Source: Pilasporangium apinafurcum (taxonomy: Eukaryota > Oomycota > Peronosporomycetes > Pythiales > Pythiaceae). From it: a stretch of DNA of 64,000 bases. A program made the translations under genes and the position numbers. Shown here piece by piece: positions 1 through 11,530 of this stretch (its first letter is position 1; each line of letters opens with the position of its first letter). The notes below the pieces were generated by a model, which worked only from the letters and a program-made list of their open reading frames with translations, searched no databases and was not told the origin of the DNA. Location of the stretch: contig BCKE01000010.1 of assembly GCA_001600495.1 (NCBI GenBank), positions 641,942 to 705,941 of the forward strand, in the 5' to 3' direction.

Positions 1-1173
1 CATTAACGCCGTTTCTAAAGTAATTGCAGCCCTCTTTGATTATATGTCGTTGGTTGCAATTACCTTATCATGGCAACTTGGCGATTGCTGTCGGGATGTT
101 AGTTTCAAGAAAGTAGTCTCATAGCAGCATGTCGAAAGAAACAAATGGCAGCAATTAAATTTCTTCTTAAGCGAGGCGCACGAGTGGATTTAATTGACAC
201 GTCCGGGTACTCTGCTTTGCGCTGGGCCGTGGAGCATGCGAGTGTGACAATGGTAGAGCTCCTTCTACAGCACAATTTGTCTGTGACAAAGGTAGACATT
301 ATCCTGTGAGGTATTGACCAAAATCAGCAACTGATCTGCTAATATTGTGATGGGATACAGGACTGCTACACTGCTAACTCAGCCATAGAACGAGCAATGA
401 AGGGCTCGTCGAAGAACCATGCCTCTATCCTCTCAAAGCTTCAAAAGAGACTAGGTATGCAGTCATACTTCTTACCGGACTCGATAGACTGCATGCTATT
501 AATCTCATACTCGTATGGTGCAGTCGTTGAGCGTCAGCAGCTACTAGCGGATCTGATCGCGAAGAAAGAGCAAGATGAAATCCAGCAAATTCAAAAATTT
601 CGAAGGAAAACTATCGCAAAGCTACAGAAACAAGAAGCTGCCGCGACTTCATCTAAGAATAATACCATGAACGAAACTTCGCGTGCGCTCTACACCCACC
701 GATGGAGAAAACGTCAGCTGTTGCCACGCGACAAAGTGCTTGCGATCAGTGCGACATCATCTTCTCCAGATCTAAGGCATAACAATGATGGGCAGGTGCT
801 AGCGGGAATCAAGGCTCAGCCCCTCCACAAGTCCGATTCACTCAAGAACCTGCTTCAGGATCAGTTGAGTGACGAAATGGCGTGCTCCTGGGTCAAATGT
901 GGACCAGGTAAGTGGCGTACTCAAGTGCGACACGCTTGTGGGACAGCTGTGTCTGTTGGTGCCACAGTCCTTACTACCATTCCATCACCAAGTGTTCCGA
1001 GCATCTGCATCCAGCCGGACAGTCTTCAGAGCAACTGTAACACTCATGTCGCGAAAGAATTGCTGTCAAATGATTTGCAGTGGGATGCGTATCTTTATAG
1101 GATTAACTATCAACTAAGCGGAGACAAACTAATTAGCATGACACCTCAGCTGGTGCTGGAAGACCTAGACTGA
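1..1173 (+). CDS. Ankyrin-repeat protein, 3' part (partial at left edge)
   Basis: Two exons can be read. The first, from about 125 to 291, encodes ankyrin-type helices (AAIKFLLKRGARVDLID, SGYSALRWAVEHASVTMVEL). It joins in phase 0 across a 69-bp intron (292-360, AAG|GTAGAC to ATACAG) to an exon running to the stop at 1171-1173. Upstream of 125 a third ankyrin-like scrap (HGNLAIAVGM) is visible, but its splice sites are unclear and the start lies outside the window. The 3' exon encodes a Lys/Gln-rich, probably helical stretch and then a low-complexity tail with no domain I recognise. A perfect donor (GTAAGT, about 907) inside this exon may mark another intron; a coding-like stretch in another frame (1178-1297, starting MSVEVVSEV) could then be the true C-terminus. 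Ankyrin repeats are protein-binding scaffolds; no specific function can be given. Confidence 0.65.
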
Positions 1174-1613
1174 TCAAATGAGCGTTGAAGTGGTCAGTGA
1201 AGTATGCGCATTGATGGAGCACGTGGGTACAGATATGCTTTTCGCATACAGAAATGCTCTTCCAGAGAAGAGAAGAGTAGGGAATTGCGACAATTAAGGA
1301 GCGTCATGGATGCTTTGACGATCTCTGCTGTAATTAGAATTGTACCCACTTACCAGCTGTACATGCCCAAGATAAAGTGTATGTAAAAAACGGATGTGAC
1401 ACACCAATTTCGGTTATTGGGTTGATTTTGTATATTAATTTTATATGAAAGAAATCAGACACAAAATCCTTCACCTTAAACTAGGAAATTGGGTTCAACT
1501 TCAACCTAGTTCTAATGAAAACCCAACATCATCTTTTTGCTCTTTATTCCCCAATTTGCCATAGCAAAAGCAACAGCTCAACACAAACAGGAAGAGATCC
1601 AGCAATTCGACGT
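1174..1613. other. Intergenic, AT-rich
   Basis: AT-rich spacer between the ankyrin gene and the vault protein gene. The vault ORF stays open upstream to 1515, but the family alignment begins just after the methionine at 1614. Apart from the possible short exon at 1178-1297 I see nothing else. Confidence 0.5.
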
Positions 1614-4478
1614 ATGAGTCCTCACAGCAACGACATCGGTGGCCCGCGCGTTATCCGCCTCCCGCCTTACAAGTATGTCCATGTGCTCGACACGAACTCC
1701 AACATTTCGCGCGTGTTGGCTGGTCCGCTGACGTACACGCGGCAGGAACATGAGCATGTGCTGATGGACCCAACCGATATGATCATATTGCCTGCGCAAC
1801 ACTATGTGGAAATTCGCAACCCGGTGCAGCTCTCTCCGGAAGGTGAACCCGAGCGTGATCAGTATCAGCAGGTCAAGCTCCGTCACGGCGAAGTCGAGTT
1901 CCGCATCCACGATAAGTACCCGGATCCCTTCCCATTGTACCCGGGGGAATTGCAAGTTGGTCTAATTAGACGCTTGCGGTTCGTACCAATGGACACAGCA
2001 TTGCGTATTCGTGCATCAAGGCAAGTTGATAAGCACCTTGCAGGGGACGAATGGCTGTTTATTGGACCACAGACATACTACCCACGCATAGAGGAAGACA
2101 TTGTCACAGAAGTGCATGCTATCGTCGTGAAGAAGAACCAGGCGGTCAAATTTCGTGCCGAAAAGAAATGTAAAGATGCGCTGGGCATCAGCCGTGATGC
2201 TGGTGAAGAATGGCTCGTGCGTACTCCTGGCGCGTACTTACCGCAGATTGATGAAGTGCATGTCGAGACGATCCATGCCCACATCTTGACGGACAAGACG
2301 GCGCTACATCTGCGTGCATTACGTACGTTTGAGGATGTGTATGGCATTCATCGTAAAGCGGGCGAGGAATGGCTCGTGACAACTGCAATCACCGAGACCC
2401 ACGTTCAGGACGTCCATGAACAAATTGTCGGTAGTGTCGATATCATCACATTAACGAACCGTCAATTCTGTGTGATTGTCGATCCAGTCATTAACGGCGT
2501 ACAGAAGCGAGGCACACGCGAACAGCGTGTTGGGGAAACGAGTTTCTTTTTGCAGCCAGGGGAGATGTTGGAGAACGGTGCTATTCGTGATATTTGTGTG
2601 TTGGCGGACGATGAAGGTGTACTGCTGCAAGCGACCGAAGCGTTCATGGAGAAAGTGATCAGTAATAAAGACAGCAAAAATGATGAAGTACCGCAGGAGG
2701 TGAGACGCGAGGCTGGCGAACGGTGGATGGTGCATGGACCATGTGAATATATACCACCGATTCAAGTCCAGGTGCTGGAGATCCGCAAAGCCATTCCATT
2801 GGATACAAACGAAGGTATGAAGCTATCAAATTCACAAAATTGCTGGTAATGACTGACCTCATTCTTGTCTTTCGCTAATTTCTAGGTGTATATGTCCGTG
2901 ATCGCAAGACTGGCCACGTTCGTGCCGTGAAAGGACAGACGTACATGCTCCAACCAACAGAGGAGCTCTGGGCCAAGCACTTACCGCCAGAAGTGGAGGA
3001 ATTGCTCATGTCCCAAGCCGCGGGCTCGGCGTACGTGACCGATCCAACAGCTACACGAACGTGGACATCCAGTCTTCCACAGAGTGCAGTTCGTCCAAAA
3101 ACCGACCGCAAACGTGATCAAACGCGCGTAGTGACGTTTGAGGTACCGCACAACGCGGCCATGCAGGTCTATGACTACAAGACGACATCATCGCGGATCA
3201 TGTTTGGGCCGACGCTCGTGATGCTCGAACCGGACGAACAATTCACGGTTCTGCGTCTCTCTGGTGGTGTGCCGAAGACACCTAACATCATCCAGACGCT
3301 CTGTGTGCAGCTAGGACCGGATTTCATGCGTGATCGGGTAAATATGACTTCTTGTTCTATCTATGGTAAGTTTACTCAGTGCCAGGATCTAACTTGAATG
3401 TGTGTAGATAATTGTCGAGACATCCGATCATGCACGTCTGTCTTTGACGATCGCGTACAATTGGCACTTCAAGGTGAACAAGCAAGACCACGCTGATGCT
3501 GCCAAAGTGTTTAATGTCAAGGATTTCGTCGGGGACGCCTGCAAGACGCTTGCATCGCGTATCCGTGGTGCCGTGGCTGTGCAATCCTTTGACCATTTCC
3601 ACAAGCATAGTGGTAAGTATAACAGAAGCTGCTTTGTAAGAAGTTGAGTCGTTGACTTACACCCACTCATTTCATTCCATAACTGTGTGCGTATTGCAGC
3701 TCAGATCATTCGTACTTCCATCTTTGGTGTGGACGAGAACGGTAAATTGCGCAACTCACTGCTCTTCCAAGCCAATAACCTTTGCATCACGAACGTCGAT
3801 GTGCAATCTGCCGAACCTGTGGACCAATTGACGCGCGAGAGTTTGCAGAAATCCGTGCAGCTCGCCATCGAGATTACCACCAAATCTCAAGAAGCGCGTG
3901 CAAAGTCGCTAGCCATGAAAGAGGAAGAGGAAGCGAAAGGACAGTTGCTCACACAACAACTTGAGAACCAGTCCAATGCCGAACAGGCACGCAAGAATCT
4001 TGTGCAACTCACGGCAGAATGCAGCGCTGTCGAGGCTGAGGGTATTGCTGTCGGTAAGGCGAAAGCAGCAGCGCAAGCAGCTGAAATCGAAGTGCTCGCA
4101 GCAGTTCGACAAGCAGAATTACGAGCTAAGGCTGACCACATCGTGCATGAAGCCAATCTAACGCGCATTCGCGAAGAGCATGAAGTGAATCTCGCATACG
4201 CCAAGCGATTGGCCGAGGTCGAAATCACCAAGAAACGCGAACTCATGGCTATTGAAGCGGAAAAATTCCAGCAAATGGTGAGCAGTATCGGCCAAGAAAC
4301 GCTCATCCAGCTGGCTCGTGCAGGTCCAGATAACCAGGTGAAGCTACTGGAGGCATTGGGATTGAATGGCTACCTGATTACAGATGGCAAATCTCCTGTG
4401 AACCTGCTAGGCACAGCAGAAGGTATCATTCGCAACATTGCGAACAGTGCAAGTCCACCACCACCATCACCAATGTAG
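1614..4478 (+). CDS. MVP: Major vault protein
   Basis: MVP builds the shell of the vault, the large barrel-shaped cytoplasmic ribonucleoprotein. Four exons (1614-2814, 2886-3337, 3408-3612, 3700-4478) join in frame to 878 residues, close to the usual 850-900. The N-terminus carries the family signature ([18 protein letters not shown] followed by [16 protein letters not shown]). Repeated MVP modules follow, each with an EEWLV- or GERWMV-type motif, to about residue 430. Next come the shoulder region ([16 protein letters not shown]) and a long Lys/Glu/Ala-rich cap helix (about residues 650-790). The C-terminus has the conserved [18 protein letters not shown] and NLLGTAEGI. The start at 1614 was chosen because the N-terminal signature begins 11 residues later, although the frame stays open upstream. 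No damage is seen. Vault function is poorly understood even in animals, so no pathway is assigned. Confidence 0.95.
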
Positions 4479-5081
4479 CTATAAAAAATCCAGAGTGGAC
4501 CACATCAAGCTTGCGTGATAAATCTTCCTCTTGTATGCTGGCTGCATATTGTATTTTGTATATCTGACTATAATTTTGAACATATGCGTAATTTTCCTAC
4601 TATATACAATTTTATTTAGTCTAAAAAAAATATCTTGTTTAATTCCAACCAACCGTCCCTCTCTCCTCGACGTCTCCCACTTGACTGAAAACGTCGCATG
4701 GGATGTTCATGTGCGCCCAATTATTAGCCAATCAAATGTATATAATGCATTATTTTATCCAATCAGAAAAATTCTTCGTCTTCAGTATCGTAGGCTGAGC
4801 AAAGGCAATTCGCGCGCGCACCACATTTTGATCACCGAAAACCAAGAAAGAGGAAGAAACACTAACGAGATCCGCTCCATCCGGATTTGATCACCTTCGC
4901 CGCTCTTCTTCGCTCCTCCGTCGATCTATTTGATTGGCAGTAGCTGTCGACGCTCTCTGTAGACACATTTCCTTCAATCCCACCTTTACTTCCACAGAGA
5001 AACAAGTGTCTGAAGTCATAGGAACCAAGAGAAACTCCCCCGTTTCCCCCAGAAAGAGCGTATATATCGAGTCGGAACGAA
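4479..5081. other. Intergenic with promoter of the SET-like gene
   Basis: Holds the 3' end of MVP (AT-rich, possible polyadenylation zone near 4550-4640) and the upstream region of the next gene, including three CCAAT boxes listed separately. The open frame at 4531-4890 has no coding character. Confidence 0.5.
4717..4763 (+). promoter_or_regulatory. Triple CCAAT-box cluster
   Basis: CCAAT pentamers occur at 4717-4721, 4728-4732 and 4759-4763, that is three in 47 bp, about 320-365 bp before the start codon at 5082. CCAAT boxes are bound by NF-Y in many eukaryotes. Their role as the promoter of the downstream gene is inferred from position only. Confidence 0.45.
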
Positions 5082-8047
5082 ATGAGCGACAATTGGAACC
5101 TAGACGCGCGATTTCGGGGTCAGTCGATTTGTTTGGTGGGCAGATTACCCGCCGAGAAACGCAACCTCTTGAAGGAATTTCCAAAGAAACTCGTGGTCAG
5201 CACCAAGGCGAAACTTTCCGCGATTCCACACAAAGGGTTTTTCTGCAAGTTCTTTGCCAAGAATTGTGAAGAGATGAAGATGTACATGAAGAAGCACGAA
5301 TGCGCGCTCTGTGTGCAGTTTGTGGCGTCGACATTCAACTTCACGCTCTATTTGATCGTGCCGGTGTCCTTGAAAGGGTTGAAGTGTCTCCATCGGCTGC
5401 GAAAGAGTGGTATGTGCCGTGTCTATTGGATACGAGTGCGTTTCTTTTATCCGATAGTTTTGCGCTATGATTATCCGTATTTTCTAACGATTGTATGGCA
5501 ATGTGTGATGATTGACAATGCACAGGTGCAAGTGCGGAATCGATCAAGTCGCTCTGTACAGATCGAGATGGCGTCGTGATTGGCTTTATCGTCTCGGAAG
5601 TGAATCCTGAATTGGAAGAAAAAATGCAGGAGCGACAAAAAGTGATGCAAGAACTTGCATCAACTGCAAAAGCAATTTCGAGTACGTTTGGTGACCCAAT
5701 GCTGGAGTTGGACTTGCTAATCGATCAATTGGATACTAAACCATCTGCGATTCAGGTGTGTCTTTGTTTGGATCTCGCATGATTATTATCGTATATGCAT
5801 TACGAATGCGAGTCCATATTTGCTGACGATTATGACTGCTGTTCGTTTGCATGTGGTCTTGTTTCTCGTTTGAGAGGATAGATGTGTTCCAAGTTTATTA
5901 TCCGACATCAGCATTTACACGAACGCATTCGGCAGAAACTTTGTGAAGCGATGGATACGCTTGAATCATCGAAAGGCAGGACGAATATTGTGTACGTGGT
6001 GCACGACGTGATCAAGGCTGTACGCGCTGGATATCCGCAGGAGGAACGCAATTCCAAGATGCGCGAGTCTCGATTAGTTGCATCACTGGAAAAAAGTCTG
6101 TACCATATTATCCAGAAACTCCCCGAAGAATCAAAGACCTGTGTACGTATTTCATATCTCCCTTGGTTTGTTGTTTATGCGAATAATTTGCATGAAGAAC
6201 GATTTGGCTTAGCGCAATATGATATGCTGTTTACTGCATTTTTAGGCGAATATTCGTGCGGTTTTCGATTTTTGGACAAAGTGGGGATTAGAATATACGA
6301 CTGAGGTGGAATCAGGGAGCGCTGCACTGACGAGACAAGATGAAGAAATGGCACGCATTGATGAAACGCTGGAAATCCTGGAAAAAGAAGGAGCACTTAT
6401 GTCGGATGCGTCGACATCTCCTGTGAAGCAAAGCGCATCAGCAGAGGTTCTGGCCTTCATGAAAACCCACTCAATTCAACCTGGGCCATGGGAAATCTAC
6501 CTTGGACGAGCTACAGCACAAGAGCTGGATGAACTTGATATGGCTGCAAGTTTAAACACGAAATACTATCGTTTCAATAACTGGGAGAGCTCGGATAAAG
6601 GTGGACGGCGTAGCGGTGAATACTTTCTTCATCAATACGTTAAGACGAATATGCCATACCTATTGCAGCATACCTTTAAGAATAACCACTCGAAACGAAA
6701 ACGATCCAAAGATTCATTGGCAATCCTGAAAGAAGCATTCCTATGCACATGGGATGTAGATCAAGCAGCACAACGAGCAGTGTCGGACATCGATCGCGCG
6801 ATTTTGGACGATATCTGGATCAAAATGGAAACGGAAAAGTGTCTGAACGCCTCCGCATTTGTCTTTGGCAAGATTCGTCGAATAAAAACTATCCATTTTG
6901 CGAAGAACCCTGAAATTGACGCGATTGTAAAGCAGACAGAGGACGAAGGCAAACTCAACTCGAAAGTTCTTATCGCTGACATGGTGCGAGTGTTCAGATT
7001 GGATTCCATGGCTCGCGAAGGGCTAAATAAAGTAAAGGGTAAAGCCGATCTATGTAAAATCGCAAAGGAACTTTGCAATCGATGCCGCCATCACATGGTC
7101 GCCAACCCATCTGTCCATATCGTGAAACTCTGCCAAAAGGCAATTGCAGCGAAAAATCCAATGAAGGCATATTCTTCGGCAATGAAGAGTATGATGGCAC
7201 GACAAATGAAACTTGCGCTCTTCGATAAAGAAGCACAGTAAGTAGAGAACTCTGTTCATTGTTAGTTTCCATGGCATTGATGAACTCATAATTCGTTTCT
7301 GTTTTCTGCAGGAAAAAGCGCAAGTTAGAAAACTCCTCTCCGTACGCTGACGGAGAGACTGTCGACTCTTCGCATACTGAGCTCACAGACGCAGAATTGG
7401 CCGCATTGAAAAGGCGAATTCCAAAGCCACCCAAGCTTTTGTTTAAAAAGGTAGATCTCAGTACGATCACGTATCAAGAAAGCAATGATAACGGTACCGT
7501 CGGTGTGGCGGTATCCGGAATTCCGAATGCTGGACGTGGGCTCTTTAATCTCTCGCCTCATCCATGGCCAGCGTTTTCTGTCGTGTGCATCTTTGGTGTG
7601 CGGCGAATTACCAAAGAAATGCATCACGATGGTCTTAATAAAGTGGCGCGGTGTGGTGAGCTGGGCGAAACGTTTGTGGTCGTCAACGGTGTTGTGCGAG
7701 ACGTTGAAAAGTTTCAAACGCAGTATGGTCATCGACTTCAGCCATTCGATGGGCTAGTAGATGCTGACGGATCGGTTGGCGGTTTTCCGAATGATCGAGT
7801 ATATGAATACCCTGCTGATATTTACTGGGATGCGTCTGGTTTTTACAACAATTGCATTCTCGTGCCAGGATGTATCATCGAGAACCCAAAAGACACCACA
7901 AGCCCCATTACACTCAATCAACTGTATATTGTGACGTGGAAAGAAGTCGGTGTGCGAGAAGAATTCTTCTTAGCGTATGGCACGTCGTACTATGAAGATG
8001 ATGAGAAGGAAGGCAGCAATAGTGGCTCAGTTCGCGAAAGCACTTAA
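5082..8047 (+). CDS. CID-like and SET-like domain protein
   Basis: Five exons (5082-5409, 5526-5755, 5912-6142, 6246-7237, 7312-8047) join in frame to 838 residues. Residues about 180-300 are helical and resemble a CTD-interacting domain (LHERIRQKLCEAMDTLE, NIVYVVHDVIKAV, then ANIRAVFDFWTKWGL), the fold that binds phosphorylated RNA polymerase II tails; this is a weak pattern match. The last third (about 660-815) looks SET-like: GIPNAGRGLF resembles the first SET strand and loop, and REEFFLAYGTSYYED resembles the terminal YG-containing SET motif. The canonical NHSCDPN motif is not clear, so methyltransferase activity is doubtful. A basic KKRKLE stretch just after the last splice could be a nuclear signal. 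The 5' exon encodes about 110 residues I do not recognise. Function unknown; a chromatin or transcription role would fit if both domain guesses hold. Confidence 0.7.
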
Positions 8048-8148
8048 TAGAGATAATCAAATAGGTTTAGTCATGCAATGGCTGGTGTGCTTCTATTTAA
8101 TTTAATGGTGGAAGAGAGGAAGAGGGATCACATTATGAGCATAAACAA

Positions 8149-8994
8149 TCACGATTCACAGCCATCATCAAGGTGTATCCGACATACTGGACAAGTGTGC
8201 TGCACGTTAAACCAAACACGGACACAATCTGTGTGGAAGAAATGCCCGCACTGGAGTCGCCAGATCTTTCCGTCCGACAGTTGGCTGCAGCATATAGTAC
8301 ATTCGCGGTCATCGTTGTTTTCTTCTTCATCGTTGCTCTCGCATAGAGAATCCTCCGGCTTGTCATTAAGGAAGGTGGCATTCGCAATAAGACGATCGGT
8401 CGCCGACATTCGACGCTTGTCGACCTCGAGGAACTGCTCGATTATATGACGAGCCTGTTTGGTGTTCTCACACTCACTACTGCGTCCTATAAGGCCATGT
8501 AGCAAGTCATTGATGTACTCTTCGATGACACTGCACTTTCCGTATTGGGACACATGTGCGGCTTCGTTCCACTTCCTCCGTGGCGTTCGATACAGTGGTG
8601 ATTTGATAATGCGTCGTAATGGTCCACAACAGCTGAACTGTTTACATCCGCTTCCAACGGCCCGATGCAGAGCTTTGCGGAGTTGCTTGTAGTCGCTGGA
8701 AAGTTTAGTCAAGACCCACTTCTCAGCGACGACCGTATCAGTGACATACACGACGAATGGAGTCGATATACTGCTGGATGATGTAGAGCTAGTAGACGAA
8801 GTGTATGCAGCTGGCAAACTGAATCGACTGCGCTTTATTATGTCTGATGCCATTTTCGCTGGCGAACCAGGTGTGACCACAACATACATACTTGGTTTAG
8901 GAAGCTGCTCATGCGGACGTTCATTGCTGGAATGCAACGACGAAGCGTTGGCGTCATTGGCATCAATGAACCCTTCCAGTGAGACGAAGACCAT
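8149..8994 (-). CDS. RING-H2 finger protein, probable E3 ubiquitin ligase
   Basis: Single-exon gene of 281 residues, convergent with the SET-like gene (about 100 bp between stops). The C-terminus is a clear RING-H2 finger (about residues 229-273): ECTICCSQL, then CGHFFHTDC, VRVW and CPVCR, with all eight metal ligands visible. Such fingers recruit ubiquitin-loaded E2 enzymes. The middle (FVVYVTDTVVAEKWVLTKLSSDYKQLRKAL, split here only for description) hints at a PX-like phosphoinositide-binding fold, which is a guess. A Ser/Thr-rich linker and an acidic stretch (NDEEENNDD) lie between. The neighbour on the other side is divergent, with an 861-bp shared upstream region. Confidence 0.85.
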   Translation of the reverse strand: MVFVSLEGFIDANDANASSLHSSNERPHEQLPKPSMYVVVTPGSPAKMASDIIKRSRFSLPAAYTSSTSSTSSSSISTPFVVYVTDTVVAEKWVLTKLSSDYKQLRKALHRAVGSGCKQFSCCGPLRRIIKSPLYRTPRRKWNEAAHVSQYGKCSVIEEYINDLLHGLIGRSSECENTKQARHIIEQFLEVDKRRMSATDRLIANATFLNDKPEDSLCESNDEEENNDDRECTICCSQLSDGKIWRLQCGHFFHTDCVRVWFNVQHTCPVCRIHLDDGCES

Positions 8995-9855
8995 TTTTTT
9001 TTCCCTTGTAGATAGCCTTGGGTAAAATGCAACTCTTGAGGCAAGAATGAAATTGGAAGCTTCGCTAGCTCCAAGACAACAATATGAAGAGCAGTGGGAT
9101 GGGTGAAGAGTGGATGGATGGCTAAATATTTCGAGTCGCCGCGCTTCTTCCTCTGTCCACCAGCAGCTTCTCGTGACTTGGGCTTCTGCGTCGCAGTGGT
9201 AGTAGTTAGCTGAATGAATTGATACAGAGCCGGAGAAGAGTCATCCAGCAGCTACGCTTATGCTACTGGTGTAGGAGGATAACATGCACGAAGCGATCGT
9301 CCTGTCTTTGTGGCATACGTTTTTGCCTTGCGCACAATGGCACGACAGATGATACATAACTTAAAACAGTATTTTGTATTAACACTTGCTTATATTTTTC
9401 AAGCTTTTTATCCTGTGACAGGCAGGAAAGTACTGATTTAAACATGATTGGACCGACTTCTCGAGATGGGGAAGAGTTTCCTCTCGCACTGATGCAGAGC
9501 CAATCAGAACAGCTGGATACATCAATTTGCTTTTTCATTGGCTGATGGACCTTGGCAACCAGATGGTAATTTTTGAACATCCTCTCGTACTAACTTACAG
9601 TCCACCATGTGCAAAACCGTTACTGAACATTTTTGTTTTATGTAATTTAAATAAATTCTTTGTATTTTACGTGGTATCTTTGAAAATTACAAAACTCCCT
9701 ATAATGAAGAAATCTACTCCAACATGAGGTTTTATGCCATTTTAAATGAGAGTAAGAAAAGAAAAAACCCTCTTTTGTCACCCTCCTTTAGGAGCGAAGG
9801 ACCGCACATTCCAGGGCGACGACACCGCTAACGACGCGCGTTAATCTGAGTCACG
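8995..9855. promoter_or_regulatory. Divergent intergenic region with facing CCAAT boxes
   Basis: Separates the minus-strand RING gene (start 8994) from the plus-strand zinc protein (start 9856). It contains a forward CCAAT at 9500-9504 and an inverted one (ATTGG) at 9537-9541, facing each other, as expected for a shared promoter. A TCCTTTAGGAGCGAAGG element sits about 70 bp before the downstream start and recurs in a variant form near 14680. No gene seen. Confidence 0.45.
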
Positions 9856-11139
9856 ATGAGTCTCAACGACACACCATCAGTTGCTTCAAGCGGATCGTCA
9901 ACACCGTCAACATCTATAGTAACCACCACTGGGAACACCACCAATGCGGCGCCCACTACGCTGAGCAACTCATTGCTTGTCTGTGGTCGCTGTCGCAAGA
10001 AAACTCCAGAATTAGTTTCCAAGCTCTGCCAGACTTGTGGCGTGGCGTTGCATCCGTCCTGCAGCCATGATGTAGCTCTTCGCGAGTGCGGTCTTGGTTA
10101 CGGCTTTCCCGTGTCGTCATCGTTCTGCTCGAAGCGATGCTATGAGGCAGATTTGCTCTCGAACGCAGGTACAAATACTAACAATAATACTCCCAGCAGT
10201 AATGGAGGAGGTGGCGCCATTACATCAACTTCGGTGGGAATATTCACAGGCACGCCGACCGGTGCTGGTTCCTCTAGCTTGCACAATGAAAAACCGCTCA
10301 AGCGTAACCCACACGTACCAAATGAGATTACGGCTGCGTTGACTGTTAAGATCGGGGATGTTAGTCGCACGTCACGCAAGCAATTGTCACTCACTACTTT
10401 CCGGTTCTTATTGTCGGAGGGTTTTGAGGTATTTCAGGCCAAGGCGAATAGCCGCACCGCCAAGGAACTGCAAAACTTTACTGGAGAGCCACACGTGCGC
10501 GAAGATCGCGCGATATACATCAAGCCAGGTGTGCATTCCAAGCAAGCAGAACTCGTGGAATTGACGGAGAAGAATTTTGAGAGTCGTGTCGCGAGGTCAT
10601 ACCGAAATTTCCTGAAGCGCAAACCAGGTGGCAATGAGAATTTTGAATGTGACATTGTCACGTATGTGAAGAAAGATGTGTCACGACGCCCTCACTCTGT
10701 GAGGCAAGTGATTGCATCCACCAATCAGTCACCGCAATTCATGGGCGTATCACGTACTCATCACCATTTATCGTCGCCCTTTATGGATCACCAGCAAGTT
10801 CACAACAAGGTGGACACCGGTGGAGACATGAATGGAAACTCGCCTACTTTACTTGGAGACAATACCACAGACCCTATCGCCTCAGGAGTGTCCACTGGCA
10901 TGAAGCGAAAGTATGCACAACTACAATCCATTGCCGATGGTACATCCCCTGGCTCCATGAGTGCCAACGACCAAGCCAATGTACTTGATGCTGCCGTCAC
11001 TGACAATGGAGCCTATAAGACTGTACGCATGATCATGAACGGCAGTGTTGTGCCGGTGAAGGTCAATGTCCGCGATCTTCTGGCTGCGTTTGGGATGATC
11101 CACCCAGGGGAAGACTCGAATCATATGGGTGGTGCTTGA
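9856..11139 (+). CDS. Cys-rich zinc-binding protein of unknown function
   Basis: Single-exon gene of 427 residues. After a Ser/Thr-rich start, residues about 43-100 form a Cys/His cluster (CGRCRKK, CQTCGVALHPSC, then FCSKRC), the spacing of a PHD- or B-box-like zinc module. A 40-residue Asn/Gly/Ser-rich linker is followed by a basic, helical region (about 150-280; REIR-like LSLTTFRFLLSEGF and RVARSYRNFLKRKPGG) and a low-complexity tail ending in a short ordered block (TVRMIMNGSVVPVKV). No enzyme motif seen. The last block and the zinc cluster suggest a nuclear protein-protein interaction role, but that is inference. It is convergent with the CCCH gene. Confidence 0.75.
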   Translation: MSLNDTPSVASSGSSTPSTSIVTTTGNTTNAAPTTLSNSLLVCGRCRKKTPELVSKLCQTCGVALHPSCSHDVALRECGLGYGFPVSSSFCSKRCYEADLLSNAGTNTNNNTPSSNGGGGAITSTSVGIFTGTPTGAGSSSLHNEKPLKRNPHVPNEITAALTVKIGDVSRTSRKQLSLTTFRFLLSEGFEVFQAKANSRTAKELQNFTGEPHVREDRAIYIKPGVHSKQAELVELTEKNFESRVARSYRNFLKRKPGGNENFECDIVTYVKKDVSRRPHSVRQVIASTNQSPQFMGVSRTHHHLSSPFMDHQQVHNKVDTGGDMNGNSPTLLGDNTTDPIASGVSTGMKRKYAQLQSIADGTSPGSMSANDQANVLDAAVTDNGAYKTVRMIMNGSVVPVKVNVRDLLAAFGMIHPGEDSNHMGGA

Positions 11140-11530
11140 GTGAGTTGTGAATGGATATGAGCGGTTGCTCGAAAAAAGCACAAGTTAAGGAGTGTTCTAT
11201 TGTATACTTGGTTATTCAAACTAATGTTTCCTTTTCTACAGTACTCGTTTTTTTTCAAAGGGGGCAGCTCACGCCCATTTCTTCGTTTTGTAAATCATCA
11301 AATAATCAGGCATATCAATATGGCACAGCAAAAATGGAGAAAAAGAATGCAAAAACAAATCAAAAACATCCGGCAGCAGTAGGTGCAACAGGCAGCAAAA
11401 ATCACCCACGCCATTCCAAAAACGCCGCCTTCAAGCTATAGCATCGTGTGGTCATCAGACCGTCGGTTCACTTCAGCCAACTGGAAGAGCTACATACACA
11501 CCACAAAACGTTGTGGCCCACACCACTCTA
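11140..11530. other. Convergent 3' region
   Basis: Spacer between two genes that end towards each other. AT-rich, with a T-run near 11250. The open frames here overlap the poly-Gln coding part of the minus-strand neighbour and show no independent coding signal. Confidence 0.5.

Noticed and set aside
4531-4890. 119-codon frame upstream of the SET-like gene
   Set aside because: Biased, AT-driven composition (Ile/Leu/Tyr) with no family resemblance, overlapping the CCAAT cluster.
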